Source of the DNA: CALBZG01 sp964486295
GTDB lineage: Bacteria; Bacillota; Clostridia; Peptostreptococcales; Anaerovoracaceae
NCBI GenBank assembly: GCA_964486295.1
Contig: CAZAMF010000002.1
Coordinates: 186,001-250,000 of the forward strand
Reading direction: 5' to 3'
Length of the DNA stretch: 64,000 nucleotides
Shown here piece after piece: positions 25,202-33,840 of the stretch. Under the pieces are notes generated by a model, which saw only the letters and a list, made by a program, of their open reading frames with translations, was not told the DNA's origin and ran no database searches. A program made the translations under genes and the position numbers. The number at the start of each line of letters is the position of its first letter. Position 1 is the first letter of the stretch.

Positions 25202-25929
25202 AGGGGAAAACAGCCATTATAACCGGCGGAGTTCGGGGTATAGGCAAAGCCATTGCCTTTGAGTTTGCACGAAACGGAGCCAATCTTCTTCTTTGCTATA
25301 GAAGCAATGAAGAAGCGGCACGACAGACTGCCTCCGAAATATCCGAAGCCGGCGGCCGCGTTGAAATACTGAAGGGCGATGTTTCCAACCCGTTCTTCGC
25401 AGGGGAAGTGATCGACCGCACAAAAGAAATTTTCGGAAGGATTGACATACTAGTCAATAATGCCGGGATTACAAAAGACAAGCTTCTCATGCGAATGAGC
25501 GCCGAAGATTTTACCGATGTGATTGACACAAACCTGAACGGCAGTTTCTATTTTCTGAAAGCAGCGGCTGAAGTCATGGTGAAACAGAGATATGGTAGAA
25601 TAATCAATCTTTCATCCATAGTCGGAGTAAAAGGAAATCCGGGGCAGATCAATTACTGCGCTTCGAAAGCCGGCATTATCGGAATGACCCTTTCGGCGGC
25701 AAAGGAACTGGGAAGAAGAGGCATAACTGTTAACGCCATTGCACCGGGTTTTATCAGTACTGATATGACAGAGGTGTTAACGGACGATCAAAAGAAGAAA
25801 ATGTTGGAATCTATTCCAATTGGCAGAATCGGGACGCCTGAGGACATTGCAAAAACGGCTTTGTTCCTAGCTTCAGAGGGAGCCGGATATGTAACAGGAC
25901 AAGTTATTGGTGTTGACGGAGGTATGTAA
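25195..25929 (+). CDS. fabG: 3-oxoacyl-ACP reductase (FabG)
   Basis: The 244-residue short-chain dehydrogenase reduces beta-ketoacyl-ACP with NADPH. The cofactor motif TGGVRGIGKAIA is at residues 9-20, NNAG follows at about 87, and the catalytic Ser-Tyr-Lys set is in SSIVGV and YCASKAG (about residues 138-158). The ATG overlaps the fabD stop by 7 bp and follows GGAGCGG. The stop codon TAA directly abuts the fabF ATG. Nothing departs from the family. Confidence 0.96.
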   Translation: MLKGKTAIITGGVRGIGKAIAFEFARNGANLLLCYRSNEEAARQTASEISEAGGRVEILKGDVSNPFFAGEVIDRTKEIFGRIDILVNNAGITKDKLLMRMSAEDFTDVIDTNLNGSFYFLKAAAEVMVKQRYGRIINLSSIVGVKGNPGQINYCASKAGIIGMTLSAAKELGRRGITVNAIAPGFISTDMTEVLTDDQKKKMLESIPIGRIGTPEDIAKTALFLASEGAGYVTGQVIGVDGGM

Positions 25930-27156
25930 ATGGAAAAAAGAGTAGTTATAACCGGAATGGGTGCAGTAACTCCACTTGGTAATAATGTTCCGGATTTTTG
26001 GGCAGGTATTAAAGAAGGCAGGAATGGTATCGATCAGATTACACATTTCGATATTTCGGAACAGAAAGCAATCATGGGAGCTGAAGTCAAAAATTTCGAG
26101 TATTTTGATAAGCGCGCAGCGAAAAGACTGGACTTGTCGTCACAGTACGGACTGACTGCTGCCATCGAAGCCGTTCAGCAAAGCGGAATCATCAGCGGAG
26201 AAAATGTGGACGCGTCAAGATTTGGTGTTTATGCCGGTACCGGTATCGGCGGGATCACAACTTTAGAGAGTGAAGTCAGAAAGTCTGTAGAAAAAGGAGT
26301 ATCCAAGACATCTGCGTTGCTGGTTCCAATGGTAATCCCAAATATGCTTGCAGGAAACATATCAATTGAATTCAATGCCAAGGCAACCTGTATTGGTATT
26401 GTCACTGCTTGTGCGGCAGGAACCCATGCCATCGGAGAAGCCTACAGGAATATTAAGCACGGGTATGCGGATGTAATTATAGCAGGAGCTGCTGAAGCTT
26501 CATTTGCGCCGACTTGTTTCTCAGGATTTGCGAATATGACGGCCTTATCCACGAGAACAGATAAAGACAGATGCTCAACACCTTTTGATAAAGAAAGAGA
26601 TGGTTTCGTCATGGGCGAAGGAGCTGGCTTCATGGTGCTTGAAGAATTAGAGCATGCAAAAGCCAGAGGTGCAGAGATATATGGAGAAGTTGTCGGGTAC
26701 GGTACAACCAGCGATGCATACCATATGACGTCACCATCTCCGACAGGTGAAGGCGCTGCAGCTGCAATGAAAATGGCAGTCGATGATGCCGGGATCGATC
26801 CTTCGCAGGTGGGCTACATCAACGCCCATGGAACAGGGACTCCATATAATGACGCGTTTGAGACATTGGCTGTAAAAAAAGTCTTCGGTGAAAAGACCAC
26901 TGTTCCTATGAGTTCCACCAAGAGCATGATCGGACACCTTCTCGGAGCAGCTGGAGCTGTGGAGGCTATTATATCAGTTAAAGCGATATCGGACAGTTTT
27001 ATACCTGCCACGATCAATTTGAAAGTGCCTGATCCGGATCTGGATCTTGATTATGTTCCGAATATCGGACGGGAAAAGGAACTGGAGTATACGCTTTCCA
27101 ACTCATTGGGATTCGGAGGACACAACGGTAGCTTGATATTCAAAAAGTTTGAATAA
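25930..27156 (+). CDS. fabF: 3-oxoacyl-ACP synthase II (FabF)
   Basis: The 408-residue condensing enzyme elongates acyl-ACP with malonyl-ACP. The Cys-His-His triad is present: Cys in TACAAGTHAIGEA (about residue 160), His in NAHGTGTPYND (about 299) and His in GHLLGAAGA (about 336), and the glycine-rich SLGFGGHNGSL ends the fold. It starts immediately after fabG with GGAGGTATGTAA upstream. As the only KAS I/II gene in the cluster it should do most elongation. Confidence 0.96.
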   Translation: MEKRVVITGMGAVTPLGNNVPDFWAGIKEGRNGIDQITHFDISEQKAIMGAEVKNFEYFDKRAAKRLDLSSQYGLTAAIEAVQQSGIISGENVDASRFGVYAGTGIGGITTLESEVRKSVEKGVSKTSALLVPMVIPNMLAGNISIEFNAKATCIGIVTACAAGTHAIGEAYRNIKHGYADVIIAGAAEASFAPTCFSGFANMTALSTRTDKDRCSTPFDKERDGFVMGEGAGFMVLEELEHAKARGAEIYGEVVGYGTTSDAYHMTSPSPTGEGAAAAMKMAVDDAGIDPSQVGYINAHGTGTPYNDAFETLAVKKVFGEKTTVPMSSTKSMIGHLLGAAGAVEAIISVKAISDSFIPATINLKVPDPDLDLDYVPNIGREKELEYTLSNSLGFGGHNGSLIFKKFE

Positions 27157-27187
27157 AATCTGCCGTCTCATGAAAGGAACCGAGGCT

Positions 27188-27613
27188 ATGTTGTTAAACA
27201 GAGATCAGATAAAGGAAATAATACCTCATCGGGAACCGTTTCTACTCGTTGACGAAGTGATAGAAATGGAAGAGGGGAAAAGTATCACAGCATTGAAATA
27301 TGTCAATGCGGATGAATACTATTTTAAAGGGCATTTTCCGCAAGAAAAAGTCATGCCCGGAGTTCTGATTATAGAATCTCTGGCTCAGGCCGGAGCTGTA
27401 GCCATTCTGTCCATGGAAGAACATAAAGGCAAAATTGCTTACTTCGGGGGTATTAAAGATGCAAAATTCAGGCAAAAAGTGGTTCCCGGAGATGTACTCA
27501 GGCTTCATGTTACCATAGACAAACTGCGCCATAAGGCCGGCACTGGCATCGCTGAAGCGTATGTCAACGACAAACTGGCCTGCAAATGCGAAATTCTATT
27601 TGCCATTGGATAA
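27188..27613 (+). CDS. fabZ: 3-hydroxyacyl-ACP dehydratase (FabZ)
   Basis: The 141-residue hot-dog-fold enzyme removes water from 3-hydroxyacyl-ACP. The catalytic histidine is in the segment GHFPQEKVMPGV (about residues 49-60) and the acidic partner in LIIESLAQAG; the N-terminus IKEIIPHREPFLLVDEV is diagnostic. I start at 27188 (GAAAGGAACCGAGG upstream) rather than at the earlier in-frame TTG or ATG at 27149 and 27170. The stop overlaps a possible ATG of the next gene. Confidence 0.95.
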   Translation: MLLNRDQIKEIIPHREPFLLVDEVIEMEEGKSITALKYVNADEYYFKGHFPQEKVMPGVLIIESLAQAGAVAILSMEEHKGKIAYFGGIKDAKFRQKVVPGDVLRLHVTIDKLRHKAGTGIAEAYVNDKLACKCEILFAIG

Positions 27614-27639
27614 TGAAAGGTAGAAAAAAGGAGAAACCC

Positions 27640-29151
27640 TTGAACACAGTCACTAAAATAAATGAAACATTAGTAAATCTTTTCAATATTGTATTAAAAA
27701 TTGAGGAGAAGGCATTGCGTTCATCAGCAAACCGGGATTTATCCATTACGGAGATCCATACGCTGGCAGCCATTGGGGAAGGAAAACCCAAGACTATGAC
27801 GCAGGTAGCCACTGCTCTTAAAATAAATGTGAGCACTTTAACAGCCGCAATCAATAAACTGGTCAATAAGGAATATGTGAGACGTTTCAGGGTCCCTGAA
27901 GACAGAAGGATCGTAAGGATCGAACTGACTGAATCGGGTGTTTCTGCGGTTCGGGAACATGAGGCCTTTCATATTGCTATGATCAGCGACGCCATCGAAG
28001 GGCTCACTCATGAAGAAGCTCAGAGGTTCGCGGAGTCCATAGAAAACCTCAACGAGTTCATGAAAATGAGAATGGTGATCCATGAAAAAAAGGAAGGCCC
28101 ATTTGAACTTGTCCCAATGGATATGAATGGCCTAAAGGTGCCGATTCCTTTGTTTCAGGGCGGCATGGGCATTGGAATATCATTAAGCCGTCTGGCATCG
28201 GCCGTATCAAAATGTGGAGGAGCCGGGACGATTTCGGCTGCGCAAACAGGATTTAAAGAGGACGACTTTTATACGAATCCTGTAGAAGCCAATAAGCGGG
28301 CTTTGAAACGTGAAATCCGAAAAGCACTGGAAGCCGTGGAAGGGGTCGAAGGCCGTGGGCCCATCGGTGTCAATATCATGTGCGCATCAAAAGACTATGA
28401 AGAATACGTACTGGCATCGGTTGAAGCCGGAGCCGAGTTCATCGTATCAGGTGCGGGGCTGCCGACTTCTCTGCCGGGAATCGTCAAAGACAGTAATGTA
28501 AAGCTGATTCCGATTGTTTCTTCTGCCAGAGCTGCGGAAATCATTATTAAGAGCTGGGCAAAAAAACACAACCGTACGCCCGACGCCATAATCTTCGAAG
28601 GGCCTCTTGCAGGCGGCCACCTCGGGTTCAAGGAAGAACAACTGAAACACGAACAAGATCAATTTTACAAGACTATAGCTGAAATCAAAGCAGTTTTGGA
28701 AGATTTGCCGGATTGCAAACTGATTGTCGGCGGTGGGATTTATACGAAGAGTGATTGCGAGAAAGCATTGGCTTGCGGAGCTGATGGGATTCAGATGGCC
28801 AGCCGATTTGTAACCACGAAAGAGTGTGATGCGCCGGAGGAATTCAAACAGGCCTATTTGAATTGCAAGGAAGAGGATATAGTAATCATAAAAAGTCCGG
28901 TGGGAATGCCTGCCAGAGCCATAAATAACAATTTTGTAAAAAGCGTTGCCAAAAAACCTATGCCTATCAAGGAATGCAACGGTTGCCTCACCACCTGCAA
29001 TTATAAAGCAGCTTCATATTGCATTACGGAAGCGCTGGCGAATGCAGCTAAGGGAGATGTAGAAAACGGACTGATTTTCTGCGGCGGCAAGGCATATAAA
29101 AACAAAAAAATGGAAACAGTGCAGGAAATCTTTGACGAGCTTACCAAATAA
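27640..29151 (+). CDS. MarR-family repressor fused to a FabK/nitronate monooxygenase-like flavoprotein
   Basis: The 503-residue protein has two parts. Residues of about 3-150 form a MarR winged-helix domain (ITEIHTLAAIG, recognition helix region STLTAAINKLVNKEYVRR, wing VPEDRRIVRIELTESG). Residues of about 167-500 form an FMN TIM barrel (PIPLFQGGMGIGISLSRLAS, SGAGLPTSLPG, AGGHLGF with His327, VGGGIYT, GIQMASRF) of the nitronate monooxygenase/FabK family, ending in a cysteine cluster C446-x2-C449-x3-C453-x7-C461. TTG at 27640 follows AAAAGGAG; an ATG at 27613 overlapping the fabZ stop is possible. As the last gene of the fab operon it could link flavin or acyl-chain state to repression (inference). 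Confidence 0.85.
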   Translation: MNTVTKINETLVNLFNIVLKIEEKALRSSANRDLSITEIHTLAAIGEGKPKTMTQVATALKINVSTLTAAINKLVNKEYVRRFRVPEDRRIVRIELTESGVSAVREHEAFHIAMISDAIEGLTHEEAQRFAESIENLNEFMKMRMVIHEKKEGPFELVPMDMNGLKVPIPLFQGGMGIGISLSRLASAVSKCGGAGTISAAQTGFKEDDFYTNPVEANKRALKREIRKALEAVEGVEGRGPIGVNIMCASKDYEEYVLASVEAGAEFIVSGAGLPTSLPGIVKDSNVKLIPIVSSARAAEIIIKSWAKKHNRTPDAIIFEGPLAGGHLGFKEEQLKHEQDQFYKTIAEIKAVLEDLPDCKLIVGGGIYTKSDCEKALACGADGIQMASRFVTTKECDAPEEFKQAYLNCKEEDIVIIKSPVGMPARAINNNFVKSVAKKPMPIKECNGCLTTCNYKAASYCITEALANAAKGDVENGLIFCGGKAYKNKKMETVQEIFDELTK

Positions 29152-29179
29152 GAATAAATTTCAAGAAACAACTACAATG

Positions 29180-29217
29180 GAGACTTTCATGGGAATCAAC
29201 ATGAAAGCCTCTTTTTT
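29180..29217 (+). terminator. Terminator of the fab operon
   Basis: GAGACTTTCATG (29180-29191) pairs with CATGAAAGCCTC (29200-29211, one mismatch), followed by TTTTTTATT. Confidence 0.88.
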
Positions 29218-29263
29218 ATTGGAAAGGGCACAGACAAATAACTACAGAAGATGTTACCATATA

Positions 29264-29292
29264 TTGACAACTATCTACAACCTTGATAATAT
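29264..29292 (+). promoter_or_regulatory. Promoter of the TadZ-like gene
   Basis: TTGACA (29264-29269), 17-bp spacer and TAATAT (29287-29292); an overlapping TATAAT at 29290 gives a longer spacer. The start codon lies 20 bp beyond. Confidence 0.65.
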
Positions 29293-29312
29293 AATCAGAC
29301 GAGGAGGGGAAA

Positions 29313-30371
29313 ATGGATATCATAAATGTAGGTATTTTTACAAAGGATCAGTCATACGGGATCGCTCTTGGAAAAAAGATTGCTCAATATCAACCGGAAA
29401 TATTCGTTTCAATCGTTGATTCGGAGCAAATCGAAGACCTGAATTCACAAGGAGATTTTGATCTTATTATGATGGACGGGCCATTTGAAACCACCAGGGG
29501 TAAATATATCGGGCTGGTGGAAAAATTGAGCGACAGCTATGAAAATGATGAAACGGCCAGTTATAAATTATATAAATATGGTAACGTTAAAATACTCGCC
29601 GCTAAAATTCAATATATCTATGGCAGGTTAACAGGACGGCGGCAGATAAATTTAAATAGTAAAACCATTAAAATGATTGTATTCTGTAGCCCTTATGGCG
29701 GTTCCGGCGTTACGTCAGTGGCAAAAGGTGTAGCGGAAGAATTTACACGGTATATGGATAAAAAAGTTCTCTATTTGTCAATGGAAGAAATACAGCCGGA
29801 AGAAAAAGATAAGGATACTAGGAGTCTGGAAGAATATTTGTACCATATTTCAAAATCCGATTCTATATCATCTTATATTAAACCGTATATAATTTACGAA
29901 AAGAGCGGCTTTGAGCGATTTAAAAAATCAGGAGGATTAAATCCCTTGTATCAACTCGATCATGATGCCTTTTTTGCTTTTTTGAATATGGTTTCAAGTA
30001 CAGGAAGGTACGATTACATTTTCATAGACTCCGGGCAAAAATATTCTGCAGCTATAGTCGGGTTGATGCGGCATTGCTATAAAATCTGCGTGGTTGAAAA
30101 CGGAGCAAGAAATTCATCGGACAGCGAGATCTTAACTGATTTTTTGAAAGCAAAAATCGGTGCCGGAATGTCCCAAAAATTATATAAGGTGCTGAACTTT
30201 TATAAATACGAAGAAGAAGAGCGTTCGGAAAATTCGAAAACGTGTATTGAAAACACTGTGGAAATAGATTTTGATCCTTTGAGTTTTAGTCATTGTAAAG
30301 AAGCCGATAGTGTTTGCATTGATCTTGATTTTGGCAAAGGAATCAAAAGACTGTCATCCATTTTAGCGTAA
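29313..30371 (+). CDS. TadZ/CpaE-like ParA-family protein with a degenerate P-loop
   Basis: The 352-residue protein has a receiver-like N-terminal region (about residues 1-110, VGIFTKDQ...DLIMMDG) and a ParA/MinD-like domain from about 115. The P-loop position reads CSPYGGSGVTSVAKG (125-139), where the nucleotide-binding lysines of the KGGxGKT motif are replaced, so ATP hydrolysis is doubtful. YDYIFIDSG (Walker B/A' region) is kept. TadZ proteins place the Tad pilus machine in the cell. GAGGAGGGG precedes the ATG. It is separated from the other tad genes by four phosphate- and ion-related genes, which is unusual. Confidence 0.7.
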   Translation: MDIINVGIFTKDQSYGIALGKKIAQYQPEIFVSIVDSEQIEDLNSQGDFDLIMMDGPFETTRGKYIGLVEKLSDSYENDETASYKLYKYGNVKILAAKIQYIYGRLTGRRQINLNSKTIKMIVFCSPYGGSGVTSVAKGVAEEFTRYMDKKVLYLSMEEIQPEEKDKDTRSLEEYLYHISKSDSISSYIKPYIIYEKSGFERFKKSGGLNPLYQLDHDAFFAFLNMVSSTGRYDYIFIDSGQKYSAAIVGLMRHCYKICVVENGARNSSDSEILTDFLKAKIGAGMSQKLYKVLNFYKYEEEERSENSKTCIENTVEIDFDPLSFSHCKEADSVCIDLDFGKGIKRLSSILA

Positions 30372-30388
30372 TTAACATAAAATTAACA
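30372..30388 (+). promoter_or_regulatory. Pho-box-like direct repeats
   Basis: TTAACA-TAAAA-TTAACA: two identical hexamers with an 11-bp period, the pattern bound by PhoP-type regulators in Gram-positive bacteria (consensus TT(A/T)ACA repeats). They lie about 40 bp upstream of the -10 of a Na/Pi transporter gene that is followed by a PhoP/PhoR-like pair. Confidence 0.65.
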
Positions 30389-30427
30389 TTTGAATCTGCC
30401 GTTTACGTTCCAAAACATAAGCTGAAG

Positions 30428-30436
30428 TGATATAAT
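30428..30436 (+). promoter_or_regulatory. Extended -10 promoter of the Na/Pi cotransporter gene
   Basis: TG-A-TATAAT with no recognisable -35, which fits an activator-dependent promoter driven from the repeats upstream. Confidence 0.6.
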
Positions 30437-30466
30437 AAATAGCGAATTTGGGAAAGGCAGGACACT

Positions 30467-32164
30467 ATGAATCAGAATACACAGATGGTAATTATACTAT
30501 TAGGAGGTCTTGCGGTTTTTATATATGGCATCAACCTCATGAGCGATGGCATTCAAAAAAGCGCCGGTGATAAAACGAAGGACATATTAGGCATATTGAC
30601 CAGAAATCCCTTTATGGGCCTTCTGACAGGCGCCATTGTCACTGCGGCGATCCAGTCCAGCAGTGTCGTTACAGTCATGGTAATCGGGTTTGTAAGTGCT
30701 GGCCTCATCAAATTGCCGCAGGCAATCAGTGTTGTTTTAGGTGCCAATATCGGCACAACCATAACCGCGCAGATTATTGCGTTTCATATCGGAGACTATG
30801 CCTGGATATTTGTAGTTACAGGTTTTATCATGTATTATTATTTCAAAAAGCCAATGGTGCAGAATCTGGGACAGTCCATATTGGCATTCGGTCTTCTGTT
30901 TGTCGGCATCAATGTGATGTCAGATGTCATGAAACCCCTATTTGAAACACAGGCAGGATCTAATCTGATCGCGAATTTGTCTGAAGTTCCATTGATCGGG
31001 CTTGCGGTCGGTACCATCGTTACTGCGATTATTCAATCAAGCGCCGCATCCATTGCGTTTCTGCAAACCATGGCTTCCACCACTGGACCCGATGGGATCA
31101 ATGGGATTATCAGCCTGCAAAGCGCCATACCAATTTTGCTGGGAGCGAATATCGGCACAACCATATCTGCTCTCTTGGCTTCAGTCGGAGCGTCAGTCAA
31201 CGCTAAGAGAACAGCCGCTGCAAATACTATTTTCAATATGATCGGAGCCGCAGCATTTATGCTGTTCATTCCTCAGTTTGTCCGTCTGGTAGAAATGATT
31301 TCACCCGGCGGGAGTGAACTGGATGTGATTTCAAGACAAATTGCAAATGCCCATATGATTTTCAACGTCGTCTGCGCTTTGGTTTGTTTCCCTCTCATTT
31401 GGGCTCTTGCCAAGCTTGTGACTATATTGATACCGGGTGAAGATGCTGAAAAAATCGCAACAGAACCGATCTATCTGGACTATAAAGTAATCGAAACACC
31501 TATTTTTGCTGTTCCGCTGGCCGCTGAAGAGCTGGCAAGGGTAGGTGGTATCGCAGCCGAAATGATTACCAATGCAAGAGAATCCTTTTTGAAAGGCAAT
31601 TACAAATCAGTTTATAAAGTTCAGGAGCTGGAAGGAGTACTCAATATTCTGCAGGGTAAGACGGTTCAATATCTTTCAGCGATGATAGGCAGCGATTCGC
31701 TTACGGAACTTCAGACAACGCAGATATCCGCACTGATCAATATTGCAGCCGATATTGAGCATATCGGAGATCATTGCATCAATATCAGCGAATTCGCAGA
31801 GGAAAAAATCAAGAAAGACTACGAGTTTTCTGAAACCGCCATCGCTGAAATATCAGTATGTTTCGACCAGATCGAATATATGATGAATACGACGATCAAT
31901 GCGTTAAAGAAACGCGATGCTTACGCGGCAAGAGAAGTTTTAGACCAGGAAAAGCAAGTGAACATGATGGAAGAAAGACTCAGGAAACAGCATATGAAGC
32001 GACTTTCCGAGAAGAGATGCTCTCCTGAATTCACAGTGGTTTATACGGACATCATCCATGATATTGAAAAAATCGGAGATTATTGCTCCAATATTGCCGA
32101 GGCAGTATTGCGAAATGCAAAATTAACTGATAAGAAACCGTCCGGTAAAGTCGAAAACAAGTAA
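30467..32164 (+). CDS. Na/Pi cotransporter (NptA/YjbB type) with PhoU-like C-terminal domain
   Basis: The 565-residue membrane protein has two inverted repeats of the Na/Pi symporter family, each with the signature TAAIQSSSVVTV (about residue 60) and TAIIQSSAASIAF (about 185), and about eight transmembrane helices. Residues of about 345-550 form a cytoplasmic PhoU-like helical domain (NIAADIEHIGDHCINISEFAEE and DIIHDIEKIGDYCSNIAEA). The domain order matches YjbB-type transporters. GGGAAAGGCAGGA precedes the ATG. Its direction of transport is not certain, as E. coli YjbB exports phosphate. Position next to the two-component genes suggests phosphate homeostasis. Confidence 0.9.
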   Translation: MNQNTQMVIILLGGLAVFIYGINLMSDGIQKSAGDKTKDILGILTRNPFMGLLTGAIVTAAIQSSSVVTVMVIGFVSAGLIKLPQAISVVLGANIGTTITAQIIAFHIGDYAWIFVVTGFIMYYYFKKPMVQNLGQSILAFGLLFVGINVMSDVMKPLFETQAGSNLIANLSEVPLIGLAVGTIVTAIIQSSAASIAFLQTMASTTGPDGINGIISLQSAIPILLGANIGTTISALLASVGASVNAKRTAAANTIFNMIGAAAFMLFIPQFVRLVEMISPGGSELDVISRQIANAHMIFNVVCALVCFPLIWALAKLVTILIPGEDAEKIATEPIYLDYKVIETPIFAVPLAAEELARVGGIAAEMITNARESFLKGNYKSVYKVQELEGVLNILQGKTVQYLSAMIGSDSLTELQTTQISALINIAADIEHIGDHCINISEFAEEKIKKDYEFSETAIAEISVCFDQIEYMMNTTINALKKRDAYAAREVLDQEKQVNMMEERLRKQHMKRLSEKRCSPEFTVVYTDIIHDIEKIGDYCSNIAEAVLRNAKLTDKKPSGKVENK

Positions 32165-32176
32165 TTTATTGCAGTA

Positions 32177-32222
32177 AAGCGCTTCCTATGCTATCATAAA
32201 ATCATTGGAAGCGCTTATTTTA
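32177..32222 (+). terminator. Hairpin after the Na/Pi cotransporter gene
   Basis: AAGCGCTTCC (32177-32186) pairs exactly with GGAAGCGCTT (32207-32216), followed by the modest ATTTTAT. It is 11 bp before the next start, so it may only attenuate read-through. Confidence 0.6.
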
Positions 32223-32233
32223 TGGAGTAAATC

Positions 32234-32953
32234 ATGAAGAAAATCCTGATTATCGAAGATGAACCCAATATCCGCGAGCTGGTACTTTATAATCTAAAAT
32301 CCAATGGTTATGCAGGCATCGGCGCTGAGGATGGAATAACCGGGATGGAAAAAATTACAGCTGAAAACCCGGATTTGGTTCTGATCGACATCATGCTGCC
32401 GGGTAAAAACGGCATGGATATCTGCAGAGAACTTCGGCAAAAGGGCGATAAAAGACCCATTATCATGCTAACCGCCAAATCAGATGAGGCTGATCGGGTT
32501 CTTGGCCTGGAATATGGTGCGGACGATTATATTTCCAAGCCTTTTGGAATCAGAGAATTAATGGCCAGAATCATGGCAGTACTCCGGCGGTATGAAGATA
32601 GTGCAATAGCGGCTCCTGCTGAAAACCAATCCGGGGATGGATTGATCAGAATCGGAGACCTCACGATCGATCCAAATCGATATCTTGTTAAAGTCGGAGA
32701 AAAATCTGTCAGCATGACTTTAAAAGAATTTGAACTATTAAGCTTTTTAGCGCAAAACCGCGGACTTGTCTTCACAAGAGATCAGCTTCTGGATAAGGTA
32801 TGGGGCATTAATTATGCCGGTGAGACAAGAACCGTCGATGTGCATATCCGATATTTAAGAAAAAAGCTTGCAGCAGCTTCCGGAAAACCGGAGAGCTCTG
32901 AGGAAGATAGCTATATCGAAACGATAAGGGGGATAGGGTATAAATTTAAATGA
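32234..32953 (+). CDS. phoP: OmpR/PhoB-family response regulator (PhoP-like)
   Basis: The 239-residue regulator has an N-terminal receiver (acidic pocket IEDEPN, phospho-acceptor Asp in LVLIDIMLPGKNG at about residue 55, and Lys in ISKPFG) and a C-terminal winged helix (MTLKEFELLSFLAQNRGLVFTRDQLL, ETRTVDVHIRYLRKKL). The symbol rests on context: it lies between a Na/Pi transporter with Pho-box-like repeats and a kinase of the PhoR class. The start codon overlaps no other gene and has ATGGAGTAA upstream. Other OmpR regulators remain possible. Confidence 0.85.
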   Translation: MKKILIIEDEPNIRELVLYNLKSNGYAGIGAEDGITGMEKITAENPDLVLIDIMLPGKNGMDICRELRQKGDKRPIIMLTAKSDEADRVLGLEYGADDYISKPFGIRELMARIMAVLRRYEDSAIAAPAENQSGDGLIRIGDLTIDPNRYLVKVGEKSVSMTLKEFELLSFLAQNRGLVFTRDQLLDKVWGINYAGETRTVDVHIRYLRKKLAAASGKPESSEEDSYIETIRGIGYKFK

Positions 32954-33828
32954 AAAAGCAGTTTTTTGTATCTGTAGTTGTCCTTGTCATTTTCAATCTT
33001 TTTGTTTCATACTTGTGCACTATTGCCAAGTTCCTGAATTTCCCGATTTCTATTCTAATTACCATCGTCGGATCCGCTATCATCGCCGTATTGTTATTCA
33101 ACTGGCTAATCAAACCGTTTGCGGAGCTTAAATACCAACTGGAAGCAGCCGAAAAAATCCGCCGTGAATTTGTGGCGAATGTTACTCACGAATTAAAAAC
33201 ACCGCTGACATCCATCGCAGGATTTATTGAAACTCTTCAATCCGGCGCGCAGGAAGATCCGGAAATACGTAGCAAGTTTATTGATATAATTGCTATCGAA
33301 ACGGCCAGACTGACACGACTGATAGAGGATTTGCTGGTTATTTCCGATCTTGAAAATAAAAAGACGATGGATTTTGGGAATCAGTTTGACGCAAAAAGCT
33401 CTCTGGAAAGTATCATCGATACGATGATACCGATTGCGGATAATCAAGGAATTTCCATTGAATCCGAATTAGAAAATAATCTTTTCATCACAGGAAGCGA
33501 AGACCGGTTTAAACAAATGATGGTGAATCTGATTGACAATGCCATTAAGTATTCCGGAAACGGAAAAGTTGTGAATGTCAGAGCTAAAAGAACGAATGAT
33601 GGCACAGAAATATCGGTTCAGGATCATGGTATCGGTATCGAGGAAAGCGATATTCCAAGATTATTCGAGAGGTTTTTCAGAGTAGATAAATCAAGATCTC
33701 AAAAAATGGGAGGTACAGGTCTCGGCCTGTCAATAGTAAAACATGCAGCAGCTCTTTTCGGGGCTTCGCTGAAGGTTGAAAGTAAACTGGGTCAAGGTTC
33801 AACTTTTTTTGTGATTTTCAAAAATTAG
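32950..33828 (+). CDS. phoR: Short PhoR-like sensor histidine kinase
   Basis: The 292-residue kinase has two N-terminal membrane helices (about residues 5-22 and 30-52) with only a handful of residues between them, then a DHp domain with FVANVTHELKTPLTSI (His at about residue 81) and an ATPase domain with DNAIKYS (N box), GIGIEESD (G1) and GGTGLGLSIVKH (G2). It lacks the extracytoplasmic and PAS domains of full-length PhoR, so like E. coli PhoR it probably senses through partners such as a transporter or PhoU. The ATGA overlap with the regulator shows they are cotranscribed. Confidence 0.88.
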   Translation: MKKQFFVSVVVLVIFNLFVSYLCTIAKFLNFPISILITIVGSAIIAVLLFNWLIKPFAELKYQLEAAEKIRREFVANVTHELKTPLTSIAGFIETLQSGAQEDPEIRSKFIDIIAIETARLTRLIEDLLVISDLENKKTMDFGNQFDAKSSLESIIDTMIPIADNQGISIESELENNLFITGSEDRFKQMMVNLIDNAIKYSGNGKVVNVRAKRTNDGTEISVQDHGIGIEESDIPRLFERFFRVDKSRSQKMGGTGLGLSIVKHAAALFGASLKVESKLGQGSTFFVIFKN

Positions 33829-33840
33829 CGGAGGAATAAC

